From contig NZ_PGVE01000107.1 of NCBI RefSeq assembly GCF_002860255.1, positions 1 through 64,000 on the forward strand: a stretch of DNA of 64,000 nucleotides, written 5' to 3'. The first letter of the stretch is position 1. Every line of letters begins with the position of its first letter. This DNA comes from Neobacillus cucumis (GTDB taxonomy: Bacteria; Bacillota; Bacilli; Bacillales; Cytobacillaceae). The position numbers and the translations under genes were made by a program. This document shows positions 17,917 through 26,345 of the stretch, in pieces. A model generated the notes under the pieces. The model did no database searches, was not told where the DNA came from, and saw only the letters and a program-made list of their open reading frames with translations.

Positions 17917-18513
17917 TTATCGAGCAAACCTGTGATTTCCAATGGTCACAGTCACTGGACGCGATAAGATCCAAGAACTTGTAGATGTTTTAGGATTGTA
18001 GAAAAATAACGAACCATTTCCTTTTCCTGTTAGAGCAATAGCTTCGTTTACCGCTCGTTTTGAAGCATAATCAGCAGGCTGATTAATTTGACCATTTTCT
18101 ACAGGTGTAAATGCATAATGTCCGTTTGAAATTTGATAGATTACACCACGTACCGTATTAGGGAAATCTGCACTTCTAATTCTATTAATAATCACTGTAG
18201 CAACAGCCACTTTCCCTGCATACGGTTCACCCACTGCCTCTGCGCGAACGAGACGAGCCATTAAGTCTTTTTCTGCTGCTGTGTATGGAGAGTTTGGTAA
18301 TAACATATTTTGACCTGCAATAAGTGCTTTACTATTATTTGCATTCATTAAATTATTCACCGGAATACCAAAGCCTTTTGCAATTTTCCAATAAGTTTCA
18401 CCATATTGTATTTTGTGAGTTGTTGTTGCTGCCTCTGTTTGATTGGTTAAAGTAAATGCTGAAATTGATAACATTAATCCAGCGGCTACTATTAGTTTTT
18501 TTAATTTTTTCAT
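17917..18513 (-). CDS. Secreted cell-wall hydrolase, LysM plus SleB/CwlJ-type catalytic domain
   Basis: 198 aa. Seen: Sec signal peptide (MKKLKKLIVAAGLMLSISAF, cut near TEA-A at about residue 28), one LysM repeat at about 33-75 (KIQYGETYWKIAKGFGIP...), and a C-terminal Hydrolase_2 domain (about 80-198) with the conserved LVRAEAVGEPYAGKVAVA segment that carries the catalytic Glu, and the SLFFYNP motif. Known: SleB/CwlJ-type domains are lytic enzymes acting on spore cortex or vegetative peptidoglycan; with a LysM and signal peptide this resembles the YkvT/CwlJ side group. A CTAGGAGGAAAA ribosome site precedes the ATG. Single-gene unit with its own terminator. Confidence 0.85.
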   Translation of the reverse strand: MKKLKKLIVAAGLMLSISAFTLTNQTEAATTTHKIQYGETYWKIAKGFGIPVNNLMNANNSKALIAGQNMLLPNSPYTAAEKDLMARLVRAEAVGEPYAGKVAVATVIINRIRSADFPNTVRGVIYQISNGHYAFTPVENGQINQPADYASKRAVNEAIALTGKGNGSLFFYNPKTSTSSWILSRPVTVTIGNHRFAR

Positions 18514-18888
18514 TTAATTTTCCTCCTAGTAGTCGTTTTGTTTGTCTACTATTAGGCTATCAGATGTAATATTTCTGTTCATGGTCCAAAATTTAGCAAT
18601 TTATTTTTAAGCCTCCTATCCCTTGCTATTAAACAATTAAACTAGAATAAGTTAATATTATCCATGAAACAAAAATATCCAAAAACATCCATTATAGGGA
18701 AAATACAGTTCAATTCTTACAGAAGGTTTCAACATTGTAACATCACTTATTGATACAAAACTTCAAAGAAGGCGTTTCACAGTTGAATTTTCACTAAATT
18801 GCCACGAAATTCCTTGAAATGAGCAGGATTTCCTTTTCATTTCAGGTAATAATAGTATGGAAGCTCAAATGAAGGAGGATTTCCAAGC
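18514..18888. other. Divergent intergenic region, wall hydrolase / dps
   Basis: About 375 bases of AT-rich DNA that must hold the promoters of the minus-strand wall hydrolase and the plus-strand dps gene. I see no open frame with a ribosome site, no repeat and no clear PerR box. The only site I can propose is the SigB-like promoter listed separately. Confidence 0.4.
18826..18850 (+). promoter_or_regulatory. Candidate SigB-type promoter of dps
   Basis: Seen: AGGATTT (-35-like, 18825-18831), 13-base spacer, GGTAAT (18845-18850), about 39 bases before the ATG. Known: the B. subtilis dps gene is in the general stress (SigB) regulon. The match to GTTTAA/GGGTAT is partial. Confidence 0.35.
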
Positions 18889-19335
18889 ATGGACAATCAG
18901 TTAGTCAGTGTACTTAATAAGCAAATTGCCAATTGGTCCGTATTGTATATGAAGTTACATAACTATCATTGGTACGTAAAAGGTGATCAATTTTTTACTC
19001 TGCATGCAAAATTTGAAGAATTCTATAACGAAGCGGGACTTCATGTTGATGAATTAGCAGAGCGATTATTAGCTATTGGCGGTAATCCTGTGGCTACTAT
19101 GAAGGAATGTCTCGAACTTTCATCGATTCGGGAAGCTGCAGGGAGTGAATCAGCTAGTGAAATGGTTCAATCGATTATCAATGACTTCTCAATTATTATC
19201 GGAGAATTAAAAGAAGGTATGAGCCTTGCTGGAGAAGTTGATGACGAAACAACTGGAGACATGCTTTTGGCTATTCACTCTGGGTTAGAAAAACATGTAT
19301 GGATGTTAACTGCTTTCCTAGGAAAGTCACTTTAA
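18889..19335 (+). CDS. dps: Dps-family DNA-binding ferritin-like protein
   Basis: 148 aa. Forms a dodecamer that oxidises Fe(II) with peroxide, stores it as ferric mineral and protects DNA during stress; cytoplasmic/nucleoid. Seen: the ferroxidase-site pattern NYHWYVKGDQFFTLHAKFEE (His and Asp/Glu ligands near residues 25-47), the DELAERLLAIGG helix and the C-terminal four-helix pattern with KHVWMLTAFLG. MrgA and Dps of B. subtilis are its closest kind; which of the two cannot be decided here. GAAGGAGGA precedes the ATG, and a terminator follows at once. Confidence 0.92.
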   Translation: MDNQLVSVLNKQIANWSVLYMKLHNYHWYVKGDQFFTLHAKFEEFYNEAGLHVDELAERLLAIGGNPVATMKECLELSSIREAAGSESASEMVQSIINDFSIIIGELKEGMSLAGEVDDETTGDMLLAIHSGLEKHVWMLTAFLGKSL

Positions 19336-19341
19336 TGAATT

Positions 19342-19370
19342 AGTCCAACAACTTATTGTTGGACTTTTTC
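19342..19370 (+). terminator. Terminator of dps
   Basis: Seen: AGTCCAACAA, 4-base loop, TTGTTGGACT, then TTTTCT. It begins 7 bases after the stop. Confidence 0.85.
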
Positions 19371-19432
19371 TATCTTATTTGATTTATAATATTCTTGATT
19401 AAGCATTGTTTTAAATTATCGGGGGAATATTA

Positions 19433-19699
19433 GTGGCAAAACATGAAGTAATTGTATACAGCAGTAATGGATGTTCGTATTGTGAAAAGGTCAAATCCTT
19501 CCTTGATGAAAAAGGGATTCCATTTGAGGAACGCAATGCTTCCATACATAATGAATATATAGAACAGCTAAAGATGCGGAAAATCTATGCAACACCTGCA
19601 ACTTTTATTAACGGAGAACTTGTACTTGGCTTCCAGGAGAAAAAATTCAACAAACTTCTCGGGCTAGTGGAAACAGAACACAGTACAATTAAAAATTAA
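19433..19699 (+). CDS. Glutaredoxin-like thiol-disulfide protein
   Basis: 88 aa, thioredoxin fold. Seen: CSYC active site near residues 14-17, the cis-Pro motif ATPATFING, and GxQEKK near the end. Known: such NrdH/YtnI/bacilliredoxin-like small proteins reduce disulfides in the cytoplasm. Start is GTG with GGGGGAA 6 bases upstream. Monocistronic, between two terminators. Its redox partner is unknown. Confidence 0.82.
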   Translation: MAKHEVIVYSSNGCSYCEKVKSFLDEKGIPFEERNASIHNEYIEQLKMRKIYATPATFINGELVLGFQEKKFNKLLGLVETEHSTIKN

Positions 19700-19706
19700 G
19701 CAATAG

Positions 19707-19744
19707 AAAAGGCTGATCCATCACAAATGTGGATCAGCCTTTTC
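19707..19744 (+). terminator. Terminator of the glutaredoxin-like gene
   Basis: Seen: AAAAGGCTGATCCA and TGGATCAGCCTTTT with a 9-base loop, ending in TTTTCT. 14-bp stem. Confidence 0.85.
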
Positions 19745-19868
19745 TGGCCTCCTTTTTTAGAACTAACATAATATTGTCTAATTTTTTCTATATTCTAAGC
19801 ACTTGTCCCTTTCAACTTACGTGCCTCCTTCATAAATTATAATAATTCAACAAAGGGGGTGGATCTTA

Positions 19869-19955
19869 ATGAGCGGCGGACACCACAATAACTTCGCGTT
19901 AATTGTTGTATTGTTTATTCTTTTAATCATCATTGGTGCATCTTGGATGTACTAA
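19869..19955 (+). CDS. YjcZ-family sporulation-associated membrane peptide (28 aa)
   Basis: 28 aa, too short for many gene callers. Seen: N-terminal MSGGHHNNFALIVVLFILLI followed by IIGASWMY, i.e. a short polar Gly/His head and one hydrophobic helix, the layout of the YjcZ/YhdX/SscA small sporulation proteins. AAAGGGGGTG precedes the ATG and a terminator follows. Expected to be expressed during sporulation and located in the spore or mother-cell membrane; this is from the family, not the sequence. Confidence 0.8.
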   Translation: MSGGHHNNFALIVVLFILLIIIGASWMY

Positions 19956-19984
19956 TTTTAGATTAAACCATCTCTAAGATAAGC

Positions 19985-20026
19985 AAAAGGAGCGAAAAAA
20001 CGTTGATGTTTTTTCGCTCCTTTTTT
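19985..20026. terminator. Bidirectional terminator between YjcZ-type gene and bdbC
   Basis: Seen: AAAAGGAGCGAAAAAAC and GTTTTTTCGCTCCTTTT, 17-bp stem with a 6-base loop, T-rich on both strands. Serves the plus-strand peptide gene and the minus-strand bdbDC operon. Confidence 0.85.
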
Positions 20027-20033
20027 GTTTACA

Positions 20034-20441
20034 TTAAGCTCTTTGCCGGCGTGCAAGAATAAATAAACTAATTGTAATAATGGTAAAAGCAATAAATGCT
20101 AACAATGGAATGGTTATAAACCCAAGCCAGTTTATATAATCCTTAGAACACGGAACACCGGTTGTACACATTTCGAATTGCTGTAAATACGGGAGCTTTT
20201 GCAATAAGGTATGATACCCCGAAACAATCATTCCGATTATCGACAGCGGGAGAACATATCTGTAAATCCCCTGATCATTCCGGTAAAATGCTACTCCCAA
20301 AATAATGGTTAAGGGGTACATAAAGATTCGCTGGTACCAGCAAAGGGTACAAGGAATAAAGTGCAGCACTTCACTAAAATACAAACTGCCAAGTGTAGCG
20401 ATGATCGCTGCAATCCACGATAGAAGCAAAGGCTTATTCAT
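20034..20441 (-). CDS. bdbC: Disulfide oxidoreductase, DsbB/BdbC family
   Basis: About 135 aa, four transmembrane helices. Passes electrons from a DsbA-like partner to quinone so that disulfides form in exported proteins. Seen: CTLCWYQR at the end of the first helix (quinone-proximal CxxC) and the second Cys pair MCTTGVPCS in the extracellular loop. ATG at 20441 with GAAGGGGAAG upstream is preferred over the frame opening at 20462. It overlaps the end of bdbD by 8 bases, so the two are translationally coupled. Confidence 0.9.
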   Translation of the reverse strand: MNKPLLLSWIAAIIATLGSLYFSEVLHFIPCTLCWYQRIFMYPLTIILGVAFYRNDQGIYRYVLPLSIIGMIVSGYHTLLQKLPYLQQFEMCTTGVPCSKDYINWLGFITIPLLAFIAFTIITISLFILARRQRA

Positions 20442-21147
20442 TCTTCTTCCCCTTCGCCGCATTATCTACCATATTTTTTAAATCATCGATGGTTTGACCT
20501 TTAAACATCTCCCCATTAACAAAAATGGTTGGGGTACCGGTTACACCTAATTTTTCCGCGTACTTCATATCCTTGTCCCAGGCAGCATCGCTGTCCTTTG
20601 ATTGAAAATTTTTCACAACCTTATCCACGTCTTTATCACTAGCTACTTCTTTCAACGTGTTAATTAAGAATTCTTCCGTAAAGACATCCATTTTTTCATA
20701 CTTAGAATCATTTGGTTGTTTTTTATAAAGGAGTTCATGGAATTTCCAAAACGTTTCATTTCCCAATTCCTTAAAAACCGATTCTGCAAATTTTGCTGAT
20801 CGGATCGAATCCGTATTAATAAAGGAATCATTCATAAAATAAAATTTGGCTTTACCTGTATCAACTAACTCTTTTTCAATGATTGGTACTACGTTGGTCG
20901 CAAAGTTCTTGCAATTAGGACATTTATAATCGCCAAATTCAATAATCGACACGGGTGCATTCTTTTCACCAAGATAGGGTTGGTTGGAATAGTCAATCGT
21001 ATTCGCTTCAGTATTTTCTTGCTTTTTGTTATGGTTACCTAAAAATATAAAAGCTGCAATACAGACAACCACTAATCCGATTACCCAAAAGGTAAACTTC
21101 GCTGAAGAATTACTTCCACTTTTCTCGTTTTTCTTTTTATTTGCCAT
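20434..21147 (-). CDS. bdbD: Membrane-anchored DsbA-like thiol-disulfide oxidoreductase
   Basis: 237 aa. Oxidises Cys pairs of exported proteins outside the membrane; reoxidised by BdbC. Seen: Lys-rich N terminus and one anchor helix (about residues 18-37), then a DsbA-type thioredoxin domain with active site CPNC (about residue 76), helical insertion, and cis-Pro loop TGTPTIFVNG. Known partner pair BdbC/BdbD in Bacillus is needed for competence proteins and other secreted disulfides. First gene of the operon. Confidence 0.92.
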   Translation of the reverse strand: MANKKKNEKSGSNSSAKFTFWVIGLVVVCIAAFIFLGNHNKKQENTEANTIDYSNQPYLGEKNAPVSIIEFGDYKCPNCKNFATNVVPIIEKELVDTGKAKFYFMNDSFINTDSIRSAKFAESVFKELGNETFWKFHELLYKKQPNDSKYEKMDVFTEEFLINTLKEVASDKDVDKVVKNFQSKDSDAAWDKDMKYAEKLGVTGTPTIFVNGEMFKGQTIDDLKNMVDNAAKGKKNE

Positions 21148-21268
21148 AATTAAACTCCTTTATTTTTCACTACTACTTTCATCATCCTTTACTTTTAAAT
21201 GTAACTAAACTGAACCTATAATGCAAAGAAAAAAGACAGGTGTATAGGCAGACAACAGGAATAATTTA

Positions 21269-21302
21269 ATAAAAGCATTCATCCAATTGGCGAATGCTTT
21301 TA
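21269..21302. terminator. Terminator after the YesL-like gene
   Basis: Seen: AAAAGCATTC and GAATGCTTTT around an 11-base loop. Ends the minus-strand operon that runs from 29.0 kb. Confidence 0.7.
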
Positions 21303-21331
21303 TCCTCAGTATTGTTTCATTTATTTTGCAC

Positions 21332-21931
21332 TTATCTCTCTATTTTTCGAAATACTAAGTTACATAGGTAAAAATTGATATACGCACCTATACTAAAAAG
21401 AATTAAAGTAAGGGCAGGCAGATACATTAATACGATAAAAAGGCAGCCAAACACCCCAAGAATGGCTAGGGTAATCGGGAAGTTTGCAATCGCCATGAAG
21501 AAGGAATTTTTTATCGCCTGTTTCCAAGTAACATCATAATGGGACATGACAGGAAACAAATAGCCAGATGTACCTGCAAATAATAACGTTGTTAATAACA
21601 AAGGAAGCAATATTAGATTTTTGGCACCCGTTTGGTCCTGATTCAAGTAAAAATAATTTAAATACAATAATAATGATATGGCCGTCCAAATTAGACCTAT
21701 AAAAAAGCTTTGTTTAAAGTTTTCCTTAAAATACCGAAAATAATTTCTAACTACACTTGTATCCTGATGCAATTGCCATTGCCGTATCACACTAAACATG
21801 GCGGTTGTTGCAGGTACAATCGTGACAATAGGAAGGCAAGAAAGAACCCAAAAGATATTAAGGATAAAAAGATTAGAAAGTCGATCCACTACAGCATAAA
21901 ATCTACTATCTACTATATTCAATTCTACCAC
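21332..21931 (-). CDS. YesL-family (DUF624) membrane protein
   Basis: About 199 aa with five or six hydrophobic helices. Seen: the family signature around LNIFWVLSCLPIVTIVPATTAMF near residues 25-47, including the CLP turn. Known: YesL proteins accompany LplB/LplC-type ABC importers in pectin and other plant-glycan operons; biochemical role unclear. Last gene of the SBP-permease-GH146-LacI operon. The frame opens with GTG at 21931; a TTG at 21922 with GGTGG upstream is an alternative start. A second family member lies at the end of the araNPQ operon. Confidence 0.8.
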   Translation of the reverse strand: MVELNIVDSRFYAVVDRLSNLFILNIFWVLSCLPIVTIVPATTAMFSVIRQWQLHQDTSVVRNYFRYFKENFKQSFFIGLIWTAISLLLYLNYFYLNQDQTGAKNLILLPLLLTTLLFAGTSGYLFPVMSHYDVTWKQAIKNSFFMAIANFPITLAILGVFGCLFIVLMYLPALTLILFSIGAYINFYLCNLVFRKIER

Positions 21932-21963
21932 CCAATTCTAATAAAGTTTTAAGGTTGTGAAGT

Positions 21964-22959
21964 TTAAATAGATTCTCCTACAACGATTTTATAATCAAGA
22001 GTTTTGGATTTTTCTGTTAAAAAGTGACCATGTTCAATTTTATGAACCAAACTTTCTACCGCTTTAAATCCGATACTTTCAACCGGATATTCCACTGTGG
22101 TTAACTTCGGATTAACGTACTTTAAAACATCTATGTTATCGTACCCCATAAGTCCAACCTCTTCAGGGACCTTTAGTCCCTTATCCTTCAAGTAATTCAT
22201 CACTTCAAGAGCATATAGGTCACAAGAACAAACAATGGCTGTTTTTTCAGCTTTATTAAATACAAGCTCTTTTAACTGTTCAAGATAATTATTATGGTTA
22301 ATTATTAATGGTGGCTCCACAATCCCATTCATGGATAAACCTTCTAAAAATCCTTTTAATCTTTCTTCCTGGGTATATATATTTGATTTTCCAAGGTATT
22401 TAAGGGGAGGGCAGATATAAATGAATTTCTTATATCCCCGTTTGATAATAAAATCTGCTGCATCCCTCATTGATTTCCTTTCCTGAATCCCTACATATTC
22501 CCAATGGTCAGATAAAAAGTTGAATATCGTAATGATAGGTGTAGAGAAACTATGTAGATACTCTTCAAACTCCTTACCTTGATTGACGGTGAATAAAATT
22601 ATACCATCCACCTTATGATTGACTAAATATTCCAAACATTCCTTTTCGTTTTCAGAATCCTTGTCGGTTAATGCAATGTATAGATGATAGCCCAGTTCTC
22701 TTGCCTTTAACTCGACCGCATTTAAAAGCTGTGCAAACGATCGGTTATACAAATCAAATAGGACAATGCCAAGAGTCATTGTTCTACCTTTTACAAGACT
22801 CCTGGCGGTTAAATCAGGCCGATAATTTAATAATCTAGCAGCCTCTAAAATATTCTTCTTAGTCTTAACTTTAATACCTGGCCGATTGTTTAAAGCTCGA
22901 TCTACTGTACCTGGTGAAACGCCACAATATTTTGCTAAATCCTTAATTGTAACCCGCAT
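21964..22959 (-). CDS. LacI-family transcriptional regulator
   Basis: 331 aa. Seen: N-terminal HTH (TIKDLAKYCGVSPGTVDRAL), hinge helix with LNYRPDLTARSLVKG, and a periplasmic-binding-protein-like effector domain from about residue 60, including MGYDNIDVLKYVNPKLTTVE. Known: LacI regulators bind palindromes with a central CG and are released by a sugar or sugar phosphate. It lies inside the operon downstream of GH146, so autoregulation through the GTGTACGTACAC palindromes upstream of the first gene is a plausible inference. The effector is probably an arabinose-containing oligosaccharide. Confidence 0.9.
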   Translation of the reverse strand: MRVTIKDLAKYCGVSPGTVDRALNNRPGIKVKTKKNILEAARLLNYRPDLTARSLVKGRTMTLGIVLFDLYNRSFAQLLNAVELKARELGYHLYIALTDKDSENEKECLEYLVNHKVDGIILFTVNQGKEFEEYLHSFSTPIITIFNFLSDHWEYVGIQERKSMRDAADFIIKRGYKKFIYICPPLKYLGKSNIYTQEERLKGFLEGLSMNGIVEPPLIINHNNYLEQLKELVFNKAEKTAIVCSCDLYALEVMNYLKDKGLKVPEEVGLMGYDNIDVLKYVNPKLTTVEYPVESIGFKAVESLVHKIEHGHFLTEKSKTLDYKIVVGESI

Positions 22960-23005
22960 AGTGCTCCTCCACTATTCGTTCCCATGATAAGTTTTTATAA
23001 AATTC

Positions 23006-25285
23006 TTAAGTCAAAGGAGCGTTTACTATTCTTACTCCATAAATCCCGCCTGCTGCCTTTCCTTCATTTGATTGAAATTTTACTTCTACCTTTTCTTTTC
23101 CTTTTGTAAGCATTAATGGGATCTCATAGTTCATATCAATAAGACCATCGGAATGATTTCCCTCAAGTTTTTGAATAGCGACTAATTGTCCATTAATGAG
23201 AATACTAAAGTCCCGCTCAAATTTCTTACCATCTGCAAAAAGAGTCTTATCACGGCCAAAATAAGTGGTTTGCAAGTACATTTGCTTATCCGGCTCCACC
23301 TTCATTGTATAGGCAAAGAATCCTTCACCACGGCTATCACGCCACGATCTTTCTACCACATTTAAATAACCGGTGTTAGAGTTATGACTTTGAATACCAT
23401 GTTCAATCTCAGGCTGCTGTTCACCTGGCTGGACAACATCAATGGTGATTGCTCTTAATTTTTCATAGTCATCCTTTTCTTTATCTACGAAGGTTTTATA
23501 GGTCTCTTCATCCATTAAATTCCAATATAACGTATAACGTTGGTGATGCAGACTGTAAAACGGAATAAGGGTCACTTTCCTATTCCCAGGCTGCCCGACT
23601 TCTTTTGTTTCAAACGTTAGAGGTAATCCCTCCACAGGCTTTATCCACTCTGTCAGACGATCCTTATCAGCAACAAGGCTCGGTACTTCAATTAGGGGAT
23701 AATTATTTAACTTTAAGTGATCCTCTAGGATATCACTTTCTGGAAAATTCTCTTTTCCAAGCGCTCCGGCTAAGACAATTGGACCATACATCAAGCCAAT
23801 TTTTGTTGGATTATCTTTGGCTGTATAAGTATGGATTTCCATAGGAAGTGCAAATTCAATTGTATCTCCTGTACGCCAATCTCTACTTATCAAAAGATAA
23901 CCATCTTTTACAATTGCATCCGTTTGGACACCATTTACCAAGAGGGCCATGTCCCCATTCACCCAATTAGGAACCCTGATGTGGACATTTAGGAAGGCTT
24001 CGTCCGCTTCATCAAAATATATCCTTACTTGATTGGATCTTGGGAAATCTGTTTCTTGTCTTAGTCTTATTTTCTCCTCTTCCAGTTCTAATTCCGAAGC
24101 AATAAATAAATTAACAAACAAATCCTCATTTTCTTTATAAAAGATATTTCTTGTATAACGAGCCGGATTTTCCATTCCTGTCCCGGTACAGCACCAGAAG
24201 GAATTGTCATGAGAACAATAGATTTTAAAATGACCTGGCTGTGTAGAGACAAAATAGGTCTTCATGCCTGAATCAGGGTCCTGTGAGGCAAGAATATGAT
24301 TGTAAAGGGCCCTTTCATAGTAATCCATATATTCGCTGTGATGATTCCATTGGAATAAGTGCTCTGTTAGTTTCAACATATTGTATGTATTACAAGTCTC
24401 GGCAGTTGTGATCCCTAATGTTTCCTTATTAATAGGACCAAAATGCTCTCCGATGCTATTTCCACCAATAATATAAGAGCGATTTTTTGTTACTTCATTC
24501 CAAAAGAAGATGACCATGTTCTTGTAGTCTTCATTCCCAGTAATTCCATAAAGCTTAGCTGCCCCAATTACTTTTGGAATTTGAGTATTCGCATGTTTCC
24601 CTTCAAGCTCATCCACACCATTTGCCAGAGGATCTAAAATGGCTTGGTGGCAAAACCGAATGGCAAGTTCTAAATAATCCTCATTTTTTGTAATCCAATA
24701 AAGATCAGCCATTGCTTCGTTCATACCGCCATGTTCACAAATTAGCATCCGCTGGAACTGTTCATCAGACAGATTGTCTGTCCCTTTTTTAGCCCAATCT
24801 GCAAGTCTAGTTACAATTTCTAGTGCTTTTGGGTTACCGGTTAAAATATATACATCAATAAGTCCTGCATAAATTTTATGAATACTGTACCAAGGGACCC
24901 AGCCGCCTGCTAGATTAAAATTCTCCACCGTAAAGTCTCCTGTAAAGACTTTATCAAAGAATGTCCGAGGGAAGCCGCTGACATATCCACTCTCATCAAG
25001 GCTTTGCACATAGGCTAGCTCATTGATGGCATAATCGATTTTATGTTTTAATTCTTCTTCATTCGTAACTGCGTACATAGTAGCAGCCGCGGAAAGCCAA
25101 TGACCGATCGAATGACCACTTATTAGCGTCGATTCCCAGCCGCCGTAACGAGGTTTTTTAGGAGTTTGTGAGGCTGCTTCATAGCAAGGAGCCACTAGCC
25201 GGTCAACGTCTAAATAAATCAAGTACTCCTTTCCTTTTTCTTGGGACTCTTTAAAAATACCATTTAATAATGTCACATTTCCCAT
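23006..25285 (-). CDS. GH146/GH127-like beta-L-arabinofuranosidase
   Basis: 759 aa, cytoplasmic (no signal peptide). Expected to release L-arabinose from beta-linked arabinofuranosides, as in hydroxyproline-rich glycoproteins or pectin side chains. Seen: an (alpha/alpha)6-barrel pattern with GGWESTLISGHSIGHW near residue 48, the metal/catalytic set E296 and C298 (AETCNTYNMLKL), C357 and C365-C366 (FWCCTGTGMENPARY), then beta-sandwich domains and a C-terminal extra domain. The CCTGTG motif differs from the CACCPPN of the two GH127 proteins in this window and resembles GH146. Follows the permease gene after a strong hairpin; AAGGAGAAT precedes the ATG. Confidence 0.82.
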   Translation of the reverse strand: MGNVTLLNGIFKESQEKGKEYLIYLDVDRLVAPCYEAASQTPKKPRYGGWESTLISGHSIGHWLSAAATMYAVTNEEELKHKIDYAINELAYVQSLDESGYVSGFPRTFFDKVFTGDFTVENFNLAGGWVPWYSIHKIYAGLIDVYILTGNPKALEIVTRLADWAKKGTDNLSDEQFQRMLICEHGGMNEAMADLYWITKNEDYLELAIRFCHQAILDPLANGVDELEGKHANTQIPKVIGAAKLYGITGNEDYKNMVIFFWNEVTKNRSYIIGGNSIGEHFGPINKETLGITTAETCNTYNMLKLTEHLFQWNHHSEYMDYYERALYNHILASQDPDSGMKTYFVSTQPGHFKIYCSHDNSFWCCTGTGMENPARYTRNIFYKENEDLFVNLFIASELELEEEKIRLRQETDFPRSNQVRIYFDEADEAFLNVHIRVPNWVNGDMALLVNGVQTDAIVKDGYLLISRDWRTGDTIEFALPMEIHTYTAKDNPTKIGLMYGPIVLAGALGKENFPESDILEDHLKLNNYPLIEVPSLVADKDRLTEWIKPVEGLPLTFETKEVGQPGNRKVTLIPFYSLHHQRYTLYWNLMDEETYKTFVDKEKDDYEKLRAITIDVVQPGEQQPEIEHGIQSHNSNTGYLNVVERSWRDSRGEGFFAYTMKVEPDKQMYLQTTYFGRDKTLFADGKKFERDFSILINGQLVAIQKLEGNHSDGLIDMNYEIPLMLTKGKEKVEVKFQSNEGKAAGGIYGVRIVNAPLT

Positions 25286-25317
25286 ATGTATTCTCCTTCA
25301 GTAGATTGATAGAATAA

Positions 25318-25358
25318 TATGTTTATAGCTATCGATTGGATCGATAGCTATAAACATA
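25318..25358 (-). other. Perfect 19-bp stem hairpin between permease and GH146 genes
   Basis: Seen: arms at 25318-25336 and 25340-25358 are perfectly complementary with a 3-base loop; the core is ATAGCTATCGAT. No T-run follows on the minus strand, so it is more likely an mRNA-stabilising or processing hairpin than a full terminator. Confidence 0.65.
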
Positions 25359-25389
25359 TAAAAAAACACCTTGTATTGTTTCTAGGATG

Positions 25390-26292
25390 TCATCCTTTTA
25401 CAGACCCAATCATGACGCCCTTTTCAAAGTATTTTTGGATAAATGGATAAACTAATAAGATTGGCAATGTTGAAACAATGATGACACCATATTTAATCTG
25501 ATCCGCATATCTTTGCGCATAACCGCCTGCGGCACCACCAGATCCGGCCCCTTCAGCAAACACTTGATTGGAAATAAGAATGTCTCTTAAAACAATTTGC
25601 AATGGCTGCAGGCTATAGTCACGAATGTAAATCAATCCTGTGAAGAAGTCATTCCAGTGACCGACTAAATAATAAAGTCCTACAACAGATATAACTGCTT
25701 TTGATAACGGCAAAGCCACCTTGCCGAAAAATTGAAAATGGGTACAGCCATCCATTTGTGCTGCTTCAAACAATTCTTTCGGTAAAGAGCTTTCAAAAAA
25801 TGTCCGGGTTATAATTAGATTAAACACATTAACTGAGAACGGAATGATAAATACCCACATATTATTTGTTAGATTTAAGTCTTTCATTAATAGATAAGTA
25901 GGAATTAATCCGCCATTAAAAAACATCGTAAAAACAAATATAAACATTAAAAACCGTCTAGCTTTAAATTCCTGTCTTGATAATACATAGGCTGCTGGTA
26001 AGGTAAACAATAAATTAACAAAAGTCCCCAAAAGAGTGTAGATAATGGTATTCTTATACCCCACCCAGATTCTTGAATCTTTAAAAATTTCGCTGTACCC
26101 GAATAGGCTAAACCCTTTTGGATAAAGAAGAACCTTACCAGTAGATACTAAAGTAGAGTCACTAACAGAAGCAATAATGACAAAGTATAGTGGATAGGCA
26201 ATAATTAAAAAAATCAAGACACAAAACACCAAAATCATGCAATCAAAAATAATATCTGAAGTGGTTTTTCCTTTTTTATTAAAAAGTGCCAT
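25390..26292 (-). CDS. ABC sugar permease, LplC/YtcP type
   Basis: 300 aa, six predicted helices. Seen: N-terminal cytoplasmic stretch, first helix at about 15-38, and the EAA loop (EAAQMDGCTHFQFFGKVALP, about residues 195-215) that contacts the ATPase. Known: LplC/YtcP-type permeases import oligosaccharides together with an LplB-type subunit and a long lipoprotein; the ATPase is normally supplied in trans by MsmX. Last transport gene of the operon. Confidence 0.9.
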   Translation of the reverse strand: MALFNKKGKTTSDIIFDCMILVFCVLIFLIIAYPLYFVIIASVSDSTLVSTGKVLLYPKGFSLFGYSEIFKDSRIWVGYKNTIIYTLLGTFVNLLFTLPAAYVLSRQEFKARRFLMFIFVFTMFFNGGLIPTYLLMKDLNLTNNMWVFIIPFSVNVFNLIITRTFFESSLPKELFEAAQMDGCTHFQFFGKVALPLSKAVISVVGLYYLVGHWNDFFTGLIYIRDYSLQPLQIVLRDILISNQVFAEGAGSGGAAGGYAQRYADQIKYGVIIVSTLPILLVYPFIQKYFEKGVMIGSVKG

Positions 26293-26345
26293 AACGTTCC
26301 CTCCTTACATGCTTAAGATTCTTCTAAGTAAATTCCAGATGTTTT